Assembly (NCBI GenBank): GCA_015680685.1
Contig: MNCI01038330.1
Span: forward strand, 139,502 to 203,501
Origin: Gnetum montanum
Taxonomy: Eukaryota; Streptophyta; Gnetopsida; Gnetales; Gnetaceae
Reading direction: 5' to 3'
Length of the DNA stretch: 64,000 bases
A program made the position numbers and the translations under genes. This document shows, piece by piece, positions 35,372 to 45,620 of the stretch (the first letter of the stretch is position 1; every line of letters begins with the position of its first letter). Under the pieces are notes generated by a model, which did no database searches, had not been told where the DNA came from, and saw only the letters and a list, made by a program, of their open reading frames with translations.

Positions 35372-36942
35372 TGTAACAATAGAAAATGTCGGCAGCTCGA
35401 AAATACGAAATAGAATTCCGTGTACACAGTTTTAACCACGGATCCGTGCGAGGGCTATGCTGAAAAAAATGAATCCGTGGCGCCCTGAACAGTCTTTTCG
35501 ATCAGACAGGGACTTACTAATGAGTAAACCGATGAAAATCACGAATGTTGCATGGAATGATTTGATTCGATGAGTCACAAAATGAGGGGAAAGCAATGTA
35601 GATGAATTACAACGATGATAACGCTAACACGGTAAGAAGAAGCAAATGGGAGAGAAACACGTGGTTTCAAGATCTACATTTTAACTTGAAGAATAAATAT
35701 TTTGTATACCACGTTACAATGGGAAGACCCTGTTTACTTGATGTAAAACAAACACAAAATAACAAGAAACTGTCCAAGCAGAAGTACAAAATGAAGTCCG
35801 ATCTACCTTGTAGGCTAGAGATGGGATGCAAGGAAGGTCAAGTACTGACATCTATTGATCAATTGTTTTTGATCAATAGAAAACTCACAAACCACACCAG
35901 ATGATCTCTTGATCTCTGATCTACTCCTTTTGCCTTAGGTAGTCTTTGCTCGAAACTGCCGACGATCACCAATGGAGAAAGTTGTGTCTTCGCCAAAGGG
36001 GTAATCGCTCCTACTGCCAATGCTCAAGTGAAATATCCTCTGTCTCTGTTAGAATGTGATGCTATCAAAAGTTGCCAAAGTGTTGCTCTCTCTGCTTCTG
36101 TCTCTGTGTTTTCTCTGTTTTGTCTTGCTGCCTCTTTTTTTCTTTTTTGCCAACTGGAACATTTATAGGTTTGACAATATGTGGAGCAGGTCTGGTTGTG
36201 ATGACATGAGTCTCAGACCTTTCGAAATGTTGTTGACCTAACCAGCTTTGTGTTGAACTTTATGATTACGCACAATACGCTCATTTACGTACTGTGCATG
36301 TGAATAATAGATGTGCGTCGCGCATGTCTTAGCTGACTTTAGGCTACATTACGCTCATTCGCATTGCATCACGTGCAAGAGCGTAACAAAGCATGAAAAT
36401 AATGGATTCAAGCTATTTTACGCTCGTTTACACCGCCGAGCGTAATGAAGCGTAAAACAATGATTAGCTTGGCAATGCATTACGCTGAGATATGCTGCGT
36501 TGCGTAATTTACGTAAGGTGATCTATCTGCAAGAAAAGGAAAAAGAGTTGATTTGTTGCGCTTCTTTTGACCTTTTCGAGGCTCATTACGCTACCGTGCG
36601 TAATAGAGTGTAAACTCGGCCTTGGACAAAGGACTTAGCAAAATATACGAGAAGTTGCATATTACGGTACTTAAGCCTCTCTAGATGCCGAAGTCAGTTG
36701 CCTTCTGATACTAGACCTTTTTGAACAGAATCACGCTAAGCATCATTACGCTACGTCGCGTGATATAGCGTGCAAAGATAAAACATAGTGATGTTGGAAA
36801 TCTACAAAGGAAATCAAAGACTTGATGCTATGCGCCTCTTTGTCTTACTCTGCCTTGTTCTCCCTCATAAAATTTGGTCATGTATTCTTGCCTAATCGTG
36901 AATCTTTGCCCTAGGCTGACTCACAATTTTCACGGTGTTTCA
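35372..36942 (-). repeat. element C 5' LTR
   Basis: 1571 bp, exactly the length of 19408-20978. TATA box CTATAAATG on the minus strand at 36160-36168. Promoter of the sense transcript. U3 (36170-36942) is rich in TTACGCT/AGCGTAA motifs. Confidence 0.95.
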
Positions 36943-36947
36943 ACGCT
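36943..36947. repeat. target site duplication of element C, right copy (ACGCT)
   Basis: Matches 19403-19407. The next bases (CATTAGCGTATTG) continue the interrupted U3 of element B. Confidence 0.95.
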
Positions 36948-37586
36948 CATTAGCGTATTGTATGTGAGGATAGCAGGTGTGTATCTGGTACTGCTTTAGC
37001 CAGCTTTACGATGTATTACACTTGTTTACACTACGTTGCATGGCAAAGCGTAATAGAGCAACGAAATAGTTGATTCAAGCTATTTTACGCTCATTTACAG
37101 TGCAAAGCGTAATAAAGCATAAAAATGGTCATCTTTACAATAAATTACACTTGTCAACGCTGCGTAGCGTAATGAGCGTAAAGCGACCAATCTGCAAAAA
37201 AGAAGAAATCAATCTACCGTGCTTCTTTGGACTCTAACTTTCACTTTCTCAAAGCTCATTACACTACCCTGTGTAACGGAGCGTAAACTCAGCCCTGAAC
37301 AAAAGACTTAAGCGGAGTATGTGACAAATCTTAGTCCTTAAACTTCATCAAATTTGTTGAAGTAAGTTACTTTCTGATATCGGGCTATGTTAAGCAGAGT
37401 TACACTAAGCAACACTACACTATTGTTGCATAATGTAGTGTAAACAAAATAAGGTTGAAATTTGCAAGAAACTTGGAGACTTGATGCTGCGTGCCTTTTA
37501 CTCTGTCTTCTGGATTTTTGTCTCAAATTTTCACCTGAATTGTGAATGTTTTCCTTAGGCCGATTTGCAATTTCCATGGTGTTTCA
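36948..37586 (-). repeat. element B 3' LTR, right part
   Basis: 639 bp continuing the LTR broken at 19407. Joined length 1603 bp equals the 5' LTR. Ends GGTGTTTCA and is followed by the polypurine tract AAAGAGGGACCAT (minus strand, 37587-37600). Confidence 0.95.
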
Positions 37587-38809
37587 ATGGTCCCTCTTTG
37601 TTGACATTTAGAGGACTTGCCCGAAAGACTTCAACAAAGAATACGAAACACTGGATGGGTAAAAGTACCAATAGCGTTTATCAACGGTTACTCAAGTGTC
37701 GCCCTATCAATGCAAAAGTGCAAAAATGAGAGAAATAGAAGATAAAATGGTACATGAGGGAACTTGTACAGAGGTAAGAGGAGAAAGGTTTGGGGAAGAC
37801 TCAAGTGAGGTTCAGGGAAGACTCAAATGAGGTTCGGGGAAGACTCAAATGAGGTTCAGGGAAGACACAAATGTGTGAGTATAGTTTTTTTACGCATAAG
37901 CATTTAGGCCTTCTCCTGCGATTGCATTTGCATGGAGTTATGATGTCATTTTGTAGATGAAGGAGCTTTCATAGACAAATTGTGTTGTGTCTGTGTGGCC
38001 TAGATGAGTTGTGTTTCATCCATTTTGTCAACCCCCAAATTTTTTTTTGGCGTCCACTAGGTGAGTTGTGTTACGTCAGCTTATGGACTTGATTGTAATG
38101 CAGATGTAGAAATCGTATGTTGTGTATTCATATTTTGCGTAAGGGAAATAGATGGTGGAGATGCAGGGAAGTAAGAGCTAGAGGTAGAATTATGAGAAAA
38201 ATAGGGATGCACTCCTGAGTGGATAGGCTAACCTAAGCAGCCATCTCAAAACGCTATCTGTATTTCACCGCTCAGATGAACGCACTTTTGAACGACATCC
38301 TCGTAGCAAGTAACCTACAACCAAATAAGAAAACAGAGGACACCATTGCTTGGTCGAATCAATGGAGATGTTATTGAAACAAGTACCATTTGAGGAACCA
38401 TAGCAAGGGGCCACGATTTTCAATGTTGATGCTCAACCTAACATATTGCCGCCAAAGAATATCAGACTCATCGCACCTGACTAGTTATGCAAAGAACCAG
38501 CTAGGTGAATCTTTGAAGTGAGAGCCTAATAGTGATGATGAGCAGAGATCCCCAAGGTTGTGGTTGATGAAAACTTATTTAGGGCTCCGAGCGGCGAAAC
38601 TAACCTCTCAAAGGTGCCACCGCTGAAATGGGTGTAGTGACGGCATCTCCAAGGGGTTAGTAGTGTGCCTTTTAGCATGTCCGAGGAATTAGTAGAATTC
38701 CTGTGAGGTAGCGACGCTGGGGCTGTCCCAACATCCCCCCCCCAAATTTGTTTTGCAACTACACAAAGATCATTACGCTTGCTTGATTTACATGTTGGCG
38801 GTCTGTAGG
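37587..38809. other. element B 3' untranslated spacer
   Basis: Homologous to 20979-22140 of C, no gene seen. It contains a local tandem expansion at 37787-37873. Confidence 0.6.
37787..37873. repeat. 22-bp tandem repeat, four copies
   Basis: Four near-identical units of type GGTTCAGGGAAGACTCAAAT plus GA. Element C has a single diverged unit at about 21165-21186, so the expansion is specific to B. Confidence 0.85.
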
Positions 38810-39362
38810 TCCCAGTTTTAAGTCATGGTAGACTGTTGTTGCTAGTTTTAAGTCCCAGCAGACCATGGTCCTAATTTAAAGTCTGGGCAGACTAAAAAAT
38901 GCTAGTTTTACGTCGTAGCGAATGGTGGTAGAGCTGATTTATGGTCTCAGCAGACCGTGCTATGGATGTTAGTTTCATGTCATGACCCAGGGATAGATTT
39001 GTGTTGGTTTCACGTCTCAGTAGACAGATACTTACCTATGCCAGTTTTATGTCAAGGTAGATAGCCGGTGCCAGTTTACCATCATGGCGGAGGCATGAAT
39101 GAAATGCCAATTTTATGTCTTGGCAGACCTGTACAACACTGCCAGTTTTACGTCGTAGCGGACGATTGCAACTTGCCAGTTTTATGTCATGACAGACGAT
39201 TGTTGCCAGTTTAGCATCACGGTGGACGAGTGTAGGAAGTGCTAGTTTTACATCATAGCAGATGGTTATTACTAGTTTAGCGTTGTGGCGGACGCATGAG
39301 GGGAATGCCAGTTTAGCGTTGTAGTGGACAGTTGTTGCCAGTTTAGCATCATAGCGGACGAT
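38810..39362. repeat. tandem hairpin-forming repeat array 1 in element B
   Basis: About 15 units homologous to 22141-22752, again with GTC, six bases, GAC in most cores. The 130-bp duplication seen in C is absent. A minus-strand ORF (39036-39554) runs from the integrase tail through the array because of a small deletion, giving a chance peptide repeat of type DAKLA. Confidence 0.85.
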
Positions 39363-40440
39363 TGTTTCCATGCTTGATGTTAACACTAGATATGAAGCTA
39401 GATGTAGTACCACTTCAGATATATATGGTAACTCGTTTCCATTGGTATCTGCTAGCTTGAACGCACCATTTCCATACACATCAGCTACCAAGAAAGGACC
39501 CTCCCAGTTTGCAGAGAACTTGCCTACTGGTTCACGAACGGCCTTGAGAACCAAATCTCCCTTCTTGATCGGACGTTGTTGAAGGTTATGACGGTGCTTC
39601 TGCCTCTGCTATCTTGATACTTTTTGATGGTATCAAGTGTCTGTATTCGCTTCTCCTCTACTGAATCCAAATCCATGATCCAAGGCTTGGTGTGTTGAGC
39701 CTCATTTATAATCATGGAGAGGACCATTCACAGAGAAGAAACTTGTAATTTGAGGGGCAGCACCACATTGGATCCATAGACTAGGCTATAGGGAATACTA
39801 TCTGTAGCTATTCTGCATGTGGTACGATACGCCCATAGCACATAGAGGATATTTTCATGCCACCGTGTCTTGTTGTTGTCAAGCATTTTCTTGAGTAAGT
39901 TGATAATGACCTTGTTTATCGCTTTAGCTTGACCACTCGCTTGCGGGTAATAAGGCAAGGAAAAATATTGTTTGATACCAAGGTTTTCACAAAAGGATTT
40001 AGTTTCTAGACTACTAAATTGTGGCCCATTGTCGGTCACAATAGTCATTGGGAGGCCAAATCTAGTTACAATGTTGTCTAGAATGAAATGACAGATCTGT
40101 TGAGACATAATCTTCTACAAAGGGATGGCTTCCATCCACTTTGAGAAGTACTCAGTGGCTATGATTATGAAGCTATGACCTGCGGAAGATTTTGGTGTGA
40201 TAGGCCCTATAATGTCTAATCCCCATCGTTGAAAGGTCCATGTTCTCTCAGTCCTGTGTAATTATGTAGGCGACACATGTATAAGGTTTGCATAACGCTG
40301 ACATGTGTTGCACATTTTAACCTTTGTGAGACAATGTTTTTCCATGTACGACCAATGATACCCTAAGTGATGAATTTTAGAGGCCATGGCCCATGGTGCT
40401 ACCTGTCCTCTGCATAATCCCTCGTGAACCTTGCCAACTA
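39363..40440 (-). pseudogene. element B integrase (degenerate)
   Basis: Minus strand, homologous to C 22791-23849. Core blocks: IIIATEYFSKWMEAIP (Glu at the first Asp position), TDNGPQFSSLETKSF (second Asp kept), SGQAKAINKVIINLL (Lys for the catalytic Glu). C-terminal blocks: WHENILYVLWAYRTT, SLVYGSNVVLPLKL and GKFSANWEGPFLVADVYGNG. A frameshift and a stop separate 39524-39727 from 39728-40108, and a small deletion removes the normal end. Upstream it joins directly to antisense-gene sequence through the RT deletion. Confidence 0.85.
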
Positions 40441-40446
40441 TTACAA
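40436..40446. other. deletion junction in element B (RT and RNase H lost)
   Basis: Sequence to the left matches C up to about 23849 (CCAACTAT), sequence to the right matches C from about 26953 (CTATTGCAAGGG). CTAT is present at both breakpoints in C, a short homology typical of illegitimate recombination. About 3.1 kb is missing: RT, both RNase H domains, the sense 3' splice site, and the promoter and first exon of the antisense gene. Confidence 0.85.
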
Positions 40447-43400
40447 GGGTTTTGGCGATTTCGGCTGTATGGCTAGAGCATAATTTGTAAAGTTTCCTAT
40501 AGTTTAAGCATGTAATCTGAATCTAGATGGTAACACGTTTATTTTTTGTACAGTATCATGGTAAAACTTGTCCTAATCATTTTGGATATAGTTGGGGTTT
40601 TATGCTGTATAAACCCTATTGTACCCAATGTTCCTCCTCCTCAGACTCAGTTGCAGGAAAAGGCTATATGGTTTCGAAAGGATGCACTAGAGTTTTTGCA
40701 GTTTTTGCTATGTAACTATAGTATTATTATGTGGTTTCATCTGTTGGGTGATGTGGCCAGCACTATTTTGAAACATCTGCTACTGGGTTCTACAAAGGGC
40801 GTCCTGGCTTTCTTGACAGACGGGGCTATTGATACTAGGCATCTCCAAGACCGCGAACTTAGTGCTAGAGGGTTGAGGCACTTAAGTTGGATCTGGGAGA
40901 TGCCCAGATTTAGCTGCTATCATGTGTATAATACTTTGTTCATGGCTCATCATGTCATAACTTACTTTCAGAATCCACCAGGCATGGTGTATTATTTGGG
41001 CGGGTAAGTTGTTTTTACTGGCGGTATTGTCAATATGTTTCTAATGTCTGAATTTGCAAAGTGTAGGATAGTAATGTGTTATATGATATAGGTTTTTCAT
41101 CAATGAAAATGGGTTAGTAGGAAATAATGATACATTGTATTGGACTGAAATGGCAATAAAGGAGTTTACATCCACCAACAACATACGCGCCGGTGAAATG
41201 GGGCAAATGGCCTTCGACATTCCTGAGTATCCTACCCATTATGCTGATTCCTTCAAGAATTGTCAGAACCTTGGGTGGTTACATGAGGAATGGACTTTGG
41301 ACCCACCCCTCACCCTCGTAGACGTGCAAAGGAAGCTCCCTCCATTTCCTTTGCCATTTGGACCTGGTAAGGTTTTGTTGCTGCTATTAGTTATAGGATA
41401 TTATATTTTTTTTTTTTATGTTTTGAAATGTTGCATAACAGTGTTTTCGCTATCTTGACTTATGCTTCGTGTTATTAGTCAGGGAATCCTGGGAGATTAC
41501 CATCACGATTTTTGGCGGTGAAACGAACACTCTCCTTTTCCGTTATGGTGACATAAAGGAGGTACAACGTTGGCCTGGCCACGCAGCGGCCCCAGTTGCA
41601 TTAGTCACCAAGCTATGGGAAGCGAGGCTGATGCATTTATTCTTATCCATAACCCTTGATGTCCCCGGAAGCGAAATGTTGACCCTAGTTTACTCCTTAA
41701 GCGAGGGAGCTGAACGTTTTTGCATGTGCATGCGTCACATGCGTGTAAACTTTGATATCGACGCTTAGCTATTTACTGACCTCTTTAGCATCCCCTTTGA
41801 CGATCTTCCCATAGAGGAAAAATCGAGGAGAAGTGTTAAATGTTAGGAAGAGGCGGAGGAATGGTTGGGGACTAAGAAGAAAACCAAGGGGATCCCTTGT
41901 GAGAAGATCAAATTAGAGGTTTCCAAGACTATTTATCCCCTCTTCTGAGCCCGAGATTTCCTCAAAACACTCTCGCAAGGGAAGTTCTTTACTATAGAAC
42001 AGGCCTGCATTATGCGAGAGGTGATGGAGGAGGGGATCCAATTCAACTGGGCAAGCTATTTCGCTGAGGGGTTACACATTGAAATGGTGAGACTCCGCCA
42101 AAAGCTCGAGTTTCATTTCAGTGTGCACTTCACCTTCTTCATAGCTTGCCTCTGGTATTTCACCAAATTTTTGGTTGTCTAGAGAAATGGGGTCTGGGTG
42201 CTACAAGACCGAGACTAGTTATCCAAACCTTGGATTTCTCATATCTTCGGCACTACCTGGGCACAGGATCCTCCGAAGGGAATTCAGGAGTCGCTGTCTA
42301 TAATGACTAGGTATGTGGTGGCACCTCGATTGCGAGGCCCTGACAGCATAGGTGGGGTGCTTCCCACTTACACTGGTGATGCGTCATGAGGGAAGCATCT
42401 GGCTATAGAGATAGTAGACGTCTTAGTTCAGTGTAAAAGGCCTCACCTAACCGACTCACCTGTGGAACTAGTGAGTGGCACAGACAGAACTGTGCAAGTC
42501 AAAGTTCAGCGGAGTAAACCTCCACCTGGTAAGCGTAAAGACATAGTGAAAATTATGGCAATTATTGTATTACATAGCTTTATTCAGGGTATTCTGAATT
42601 TTTTAAATGTCTTATGTAGCATGAACAGGGAGACCTACAGAGTAGTTGACCTCTGAAATAGGGGCAGTGGTATTACAACGTGGGGAAGGTGGCCCAGTTT
42701 TGGAAGAGGAGGCCCCGGCTGTTAGAATAAGTGACACATAGAACCTTGTGTGTGAGGAGAGAGAGGAGGTGGAAAATGTTGATGCACTCCCCACTGTAAT
42801 AGGCATAGGTAATTAGTGTATTAGAATTTTTAAGGAATTCTGTTAATAACTAGAAATTTTGACTTAATTATACTACAGATGAACAAGGTGCATCCCCGTC
42901 CACCGTTGTCAGCAAAGTGTGGAGGGAATTCTCTGATAAGTTTGCCTTCATGGAAGGTGTTCTCAATGATATGATCGAGCACCTCGAGCACATGGACTCT
43001 GGGGCTGGTATGTTACTACTATTGTATGCTTATTTTATTATAAGGTTATAATGTTTATTTACATTTGACCCTACGGAGCCCATTAACCTAGACACAGTTG
43101 AGCCTTCATCGAACATCACGGTCATGCCATGCAACATTTATAAGGAAATGTGTAAATGTGCGTTATGCTCAACCCACTCCTTATTGGAGAGTCAAAACAT
43201 CAATGAAGACCTCTGGAAGAAGCTACAGAGGTTAGAGAAGGAAAGGATGTCTCTAACCAAACAAGTTGGAGACTTAAGATCACGATGTGAATTCCTACAG
43301 GTGTAAGGAATGGATGAAGAGGATTGGCATACGGCTATTATTGACTACGCTCACTACTGGACTGTGGTCAGAAATAGCATGCAAACCAGTCGTGAATTGG

Positions 43401-44181
43401 TGGAGCAAAGGATGCAAATAAAGCTCTTGCACCAGAAGAACTAGGACTGGAAGGACTTTTGCACAAGCGTCCAAGAGTGGGGGCAAAAAGAAAAAGATCA
43501 CAAGCATTTGTATAAGCGAGAAAGTCTTGCTTATCGTTAGCACTATCAAGATTCTACCGTTGAAGCTCAATCCTTGCAGGTGTTCCTTGACGTCATTGGT
43601 GCATCTAAGGCCTTTAAGAGGTTCCAGGAGGAGGTCATGGTAAGCACGTCCCTGAAAAGGGAAATTACACTTCTCAGGGAAGAGACTACAGTCCCTACTT
43701 TCTTCCCCAAACCACCCCGATGGACTAGCATAGAGAAAGGCAAAGTGAAGGCTGGAACTATTCTGGGAGATGGAATTTTATCTGAGGTAACCGAAGATGA
43801 AATTATGCAACGCCTATGGGTCAGTTTAGAAAAACTCCCCTTTGCTGCGAATGCAGGACCATTGCGAGTAAGTTTGAATGTTATTGAATTTAAATTTTCT
43901 GATTTGTTTTATCATGGTTTTTTTGCTTATTTATTTATTGTATGTAGGTACAAGGAGTAGATGAAGAAGGTGACCAGGATGAGGAGCGTGTTCAGGAAGA
44001 AGAGCGTAATGATGCAGACCATCCTCTTAGGGACCTAGTGTTAGTGCAAGAACCTCGTGAAGGTGACATTCCTGATGAAGAAATACTCTGTAAAAAGGAT
44101 GGCCCACTCGAGAATGATTTGTTAGGGTTAGAGGCAGACTTAAGGGATACTGATGACAGTGGTACTAGGGGGGATGCGTAA
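40441..44181 (+). pseudogene. antisense multi-exon accessory gene of element B (5' truncated)
   Basis: Homologue of 26675-30728. Exons: 40554-41003, 41092-41366, 41479-42528, 42629-42808, 42879-43007, about 43067-43867, 43948-44181. Lengths are 450, 275, 1050, 180, 129, 801, 234; those in C are 450, 245, 1050, 228, 129, 801 (from the same codon), 234. The two differences are 30 and 48 bases, both in frame. Splice sites and phases match except that the acceptor of the sixth exon here is deleted. The first exon and promoter are lost. The second and third exons keep an open frame where C has stops: SCYHVYNTLFMAHHVITYF, then AFDIPEYPTHYADSF. Stops at other places (for example 41767, 41842, 42739) kill this copy too. 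Confidence 0.85.
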
Positions 44182-44359
44182 TTGTGACTTACACATGATT
44201 TTATTGATGAAATTAAACAATGGAAATATGAATGTTGGCAAGATTACTCATGAGATTTTGTTTATAGTTTTTATTTCATTTTATGTCTTTATTTATACAA
44301 AGCGTGAACAGAATTGTTAAAGACTTTGGATAGGTTGCATTATTATGACTGTAGAATGG

Positions 44360-44510
44360 AGTAGCTAGTTTAAGGCCATTGCGGGCCGTCACATAGCGTT
44401 TGCGTAAGATAAAAATGAATGAATATTCTAGTTTTAGGCCATTGCAGGCCTTTACTAGTTTTAGGCCATTGCAGGCCATCACTAGTTTTAGGCCGTTGTT
44501 GGCCATCTGC
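44360..44510. repeat. tandem hairpin-forming repeat array 2 in element B
   Basis: Four units of CTAGTTTTAGGCCATTGCAGGCC type, matching 30909-31147 of C. The GGCC arms are kept in three units; the fourth has TGGCC. Confidence 0.8.
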
Positions 44511-44738
44511 GTACGTCTGGGAGTGTAATTGATAAAAATGTGCATATTTGCGTAATTGTGCTAATATGACTAATAGAAGTCAAGAAGAGTAAATGGCATA
44601 AAATGAGGAATGTAAATAGCGTAATGGATAGAAAGTGTAAATACATGTATGTATATTAAAGAAAACTGACAATCAAATTTGATAAGCATAAGAGGAAAAC
44701 TAGTAGAAGTGTAACGATGCGCGTAAATACCACTCAGA

Positions 44739-45620
44739 TCAATCGCTAGCATGCAATTGTTTCTTAATGGATTTTATGTTCAGTGGTCCATAAGGGTGAG
44801 GAAGTTTATGGCCTGACTCTTCCACATTATCCTCTTCCCCTTGAAATGGTAGGTCTACCCAGGCTAGGCTGTCATCATTCATTTCAGCTTGTTCGGGAAT
44901 TCGGACATGGGTTTGATCTTCAGGCATCTCAATCTCTGAACCCCGTTCTTCCTCTATATTATTGACAGTCCTAGGCGTTATTTCATCACTGTGTATTACA
45001 ACCTCTCCCCCTGAATAAGGGAGGTGTATATCTTTATGTATTGGTGATGAAACTACACTCAATTGGGCTAGCTAGGATCTCCCTAGAATTAGGTTGAAGC
45101 CGGGCATCTCCTCGACAATGATAAATGTGGCATCTGTTGGGAATTGATCCCCTACCACAAATTCGATATGCACCATTTCCTTGACTTGAACCTGTGCCCC
45201 GTTGAATGAATTTATGCACGATGTCATTGTAGGACTGATTTGGTCGACCAGGCCCAACTTATCCACTATAGGATAAGGGATGACATTCGTAGCCGCGCCA
45301 TCGTCAACGTGTACCCTTTGGATTCGATATTGACAAACCTGGATGGTGATAAACATGGGTTCTGTCATTACTTCACCTTTCTTGGGATCATCTTTGATGG
45401 ATTCATTGTGAAAGGTCAAAGGGATTGGTTTAGGTTGCCCAACAGCGGGAGGAAGCATGACAGCATGTATCACTTCCTCTTCTGCTAGTAAGCCTTCATC
45501 CACTAGTATGGATGTCAGCATATGGACCATAGCCTCACGGTGCTTTTGAGATGTCATAAGTAGGTCATAGAGGCTCAGCATTGTATTCTTCTATTTCAGA
45601 GCCTACTTGACTTACGTAAA
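44739..45620 (-). pseudogene. element B aspartic protease region
   Basis: Minus strand 45072-45581 and 44739-45062, separated by one stop near 45,070. The active site reads YRIQRVHVDDGAATNVIPYP, again with Asp-Asp-Gly. Then VQVKEMVHIEFVVGDQFP and FNLILGRS, and after the stop SVVSSPIHKDIHLPYSGG. It ends at TGA 44739, and GTATTTACGC, a possible sense 5' splice site, follows within 15 bases. Homologous to C 31380-32492. Confidence 0.8.

Larger units (their letters stand above)
19408..36942 (-). mobile_element. element C: full-length Tat-lineage gypsy retrotransposon with antisense gene
   Basis: 17,535-bp minus-strand element, the youngest layer. Both LTRs are 1571 bp (19408-20978 and 35372-36942), start TGTAA and end TTTCA, and are flanked by the perfect 5-bp repeat ACGCT. 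Minus-strand order is 5' LTR, primer site, gag, protease, hairpin repeats, opposite-strand multi-exon gene, sense intron acceptor, RT, RNase H, archaeal-type RNase H, integrase, second hairpin array, spacer, polypurine tract, 3' LTR. The second RNase H and the gag C-terminal Cys/His pattern mark the Tat lineage. Over about 385 aligned bases the LTRs differ at roughly one base in ten or eleven by eye. Confidence 0.95.

Noticed and set aside
39036-39554. 172-codon ORF with a DAKLA-type peptide repeat in B
   Set aside because: It arises because a small deletion shifts the integrase end into the repeat array. In C the normal integrase stop precedes the array.
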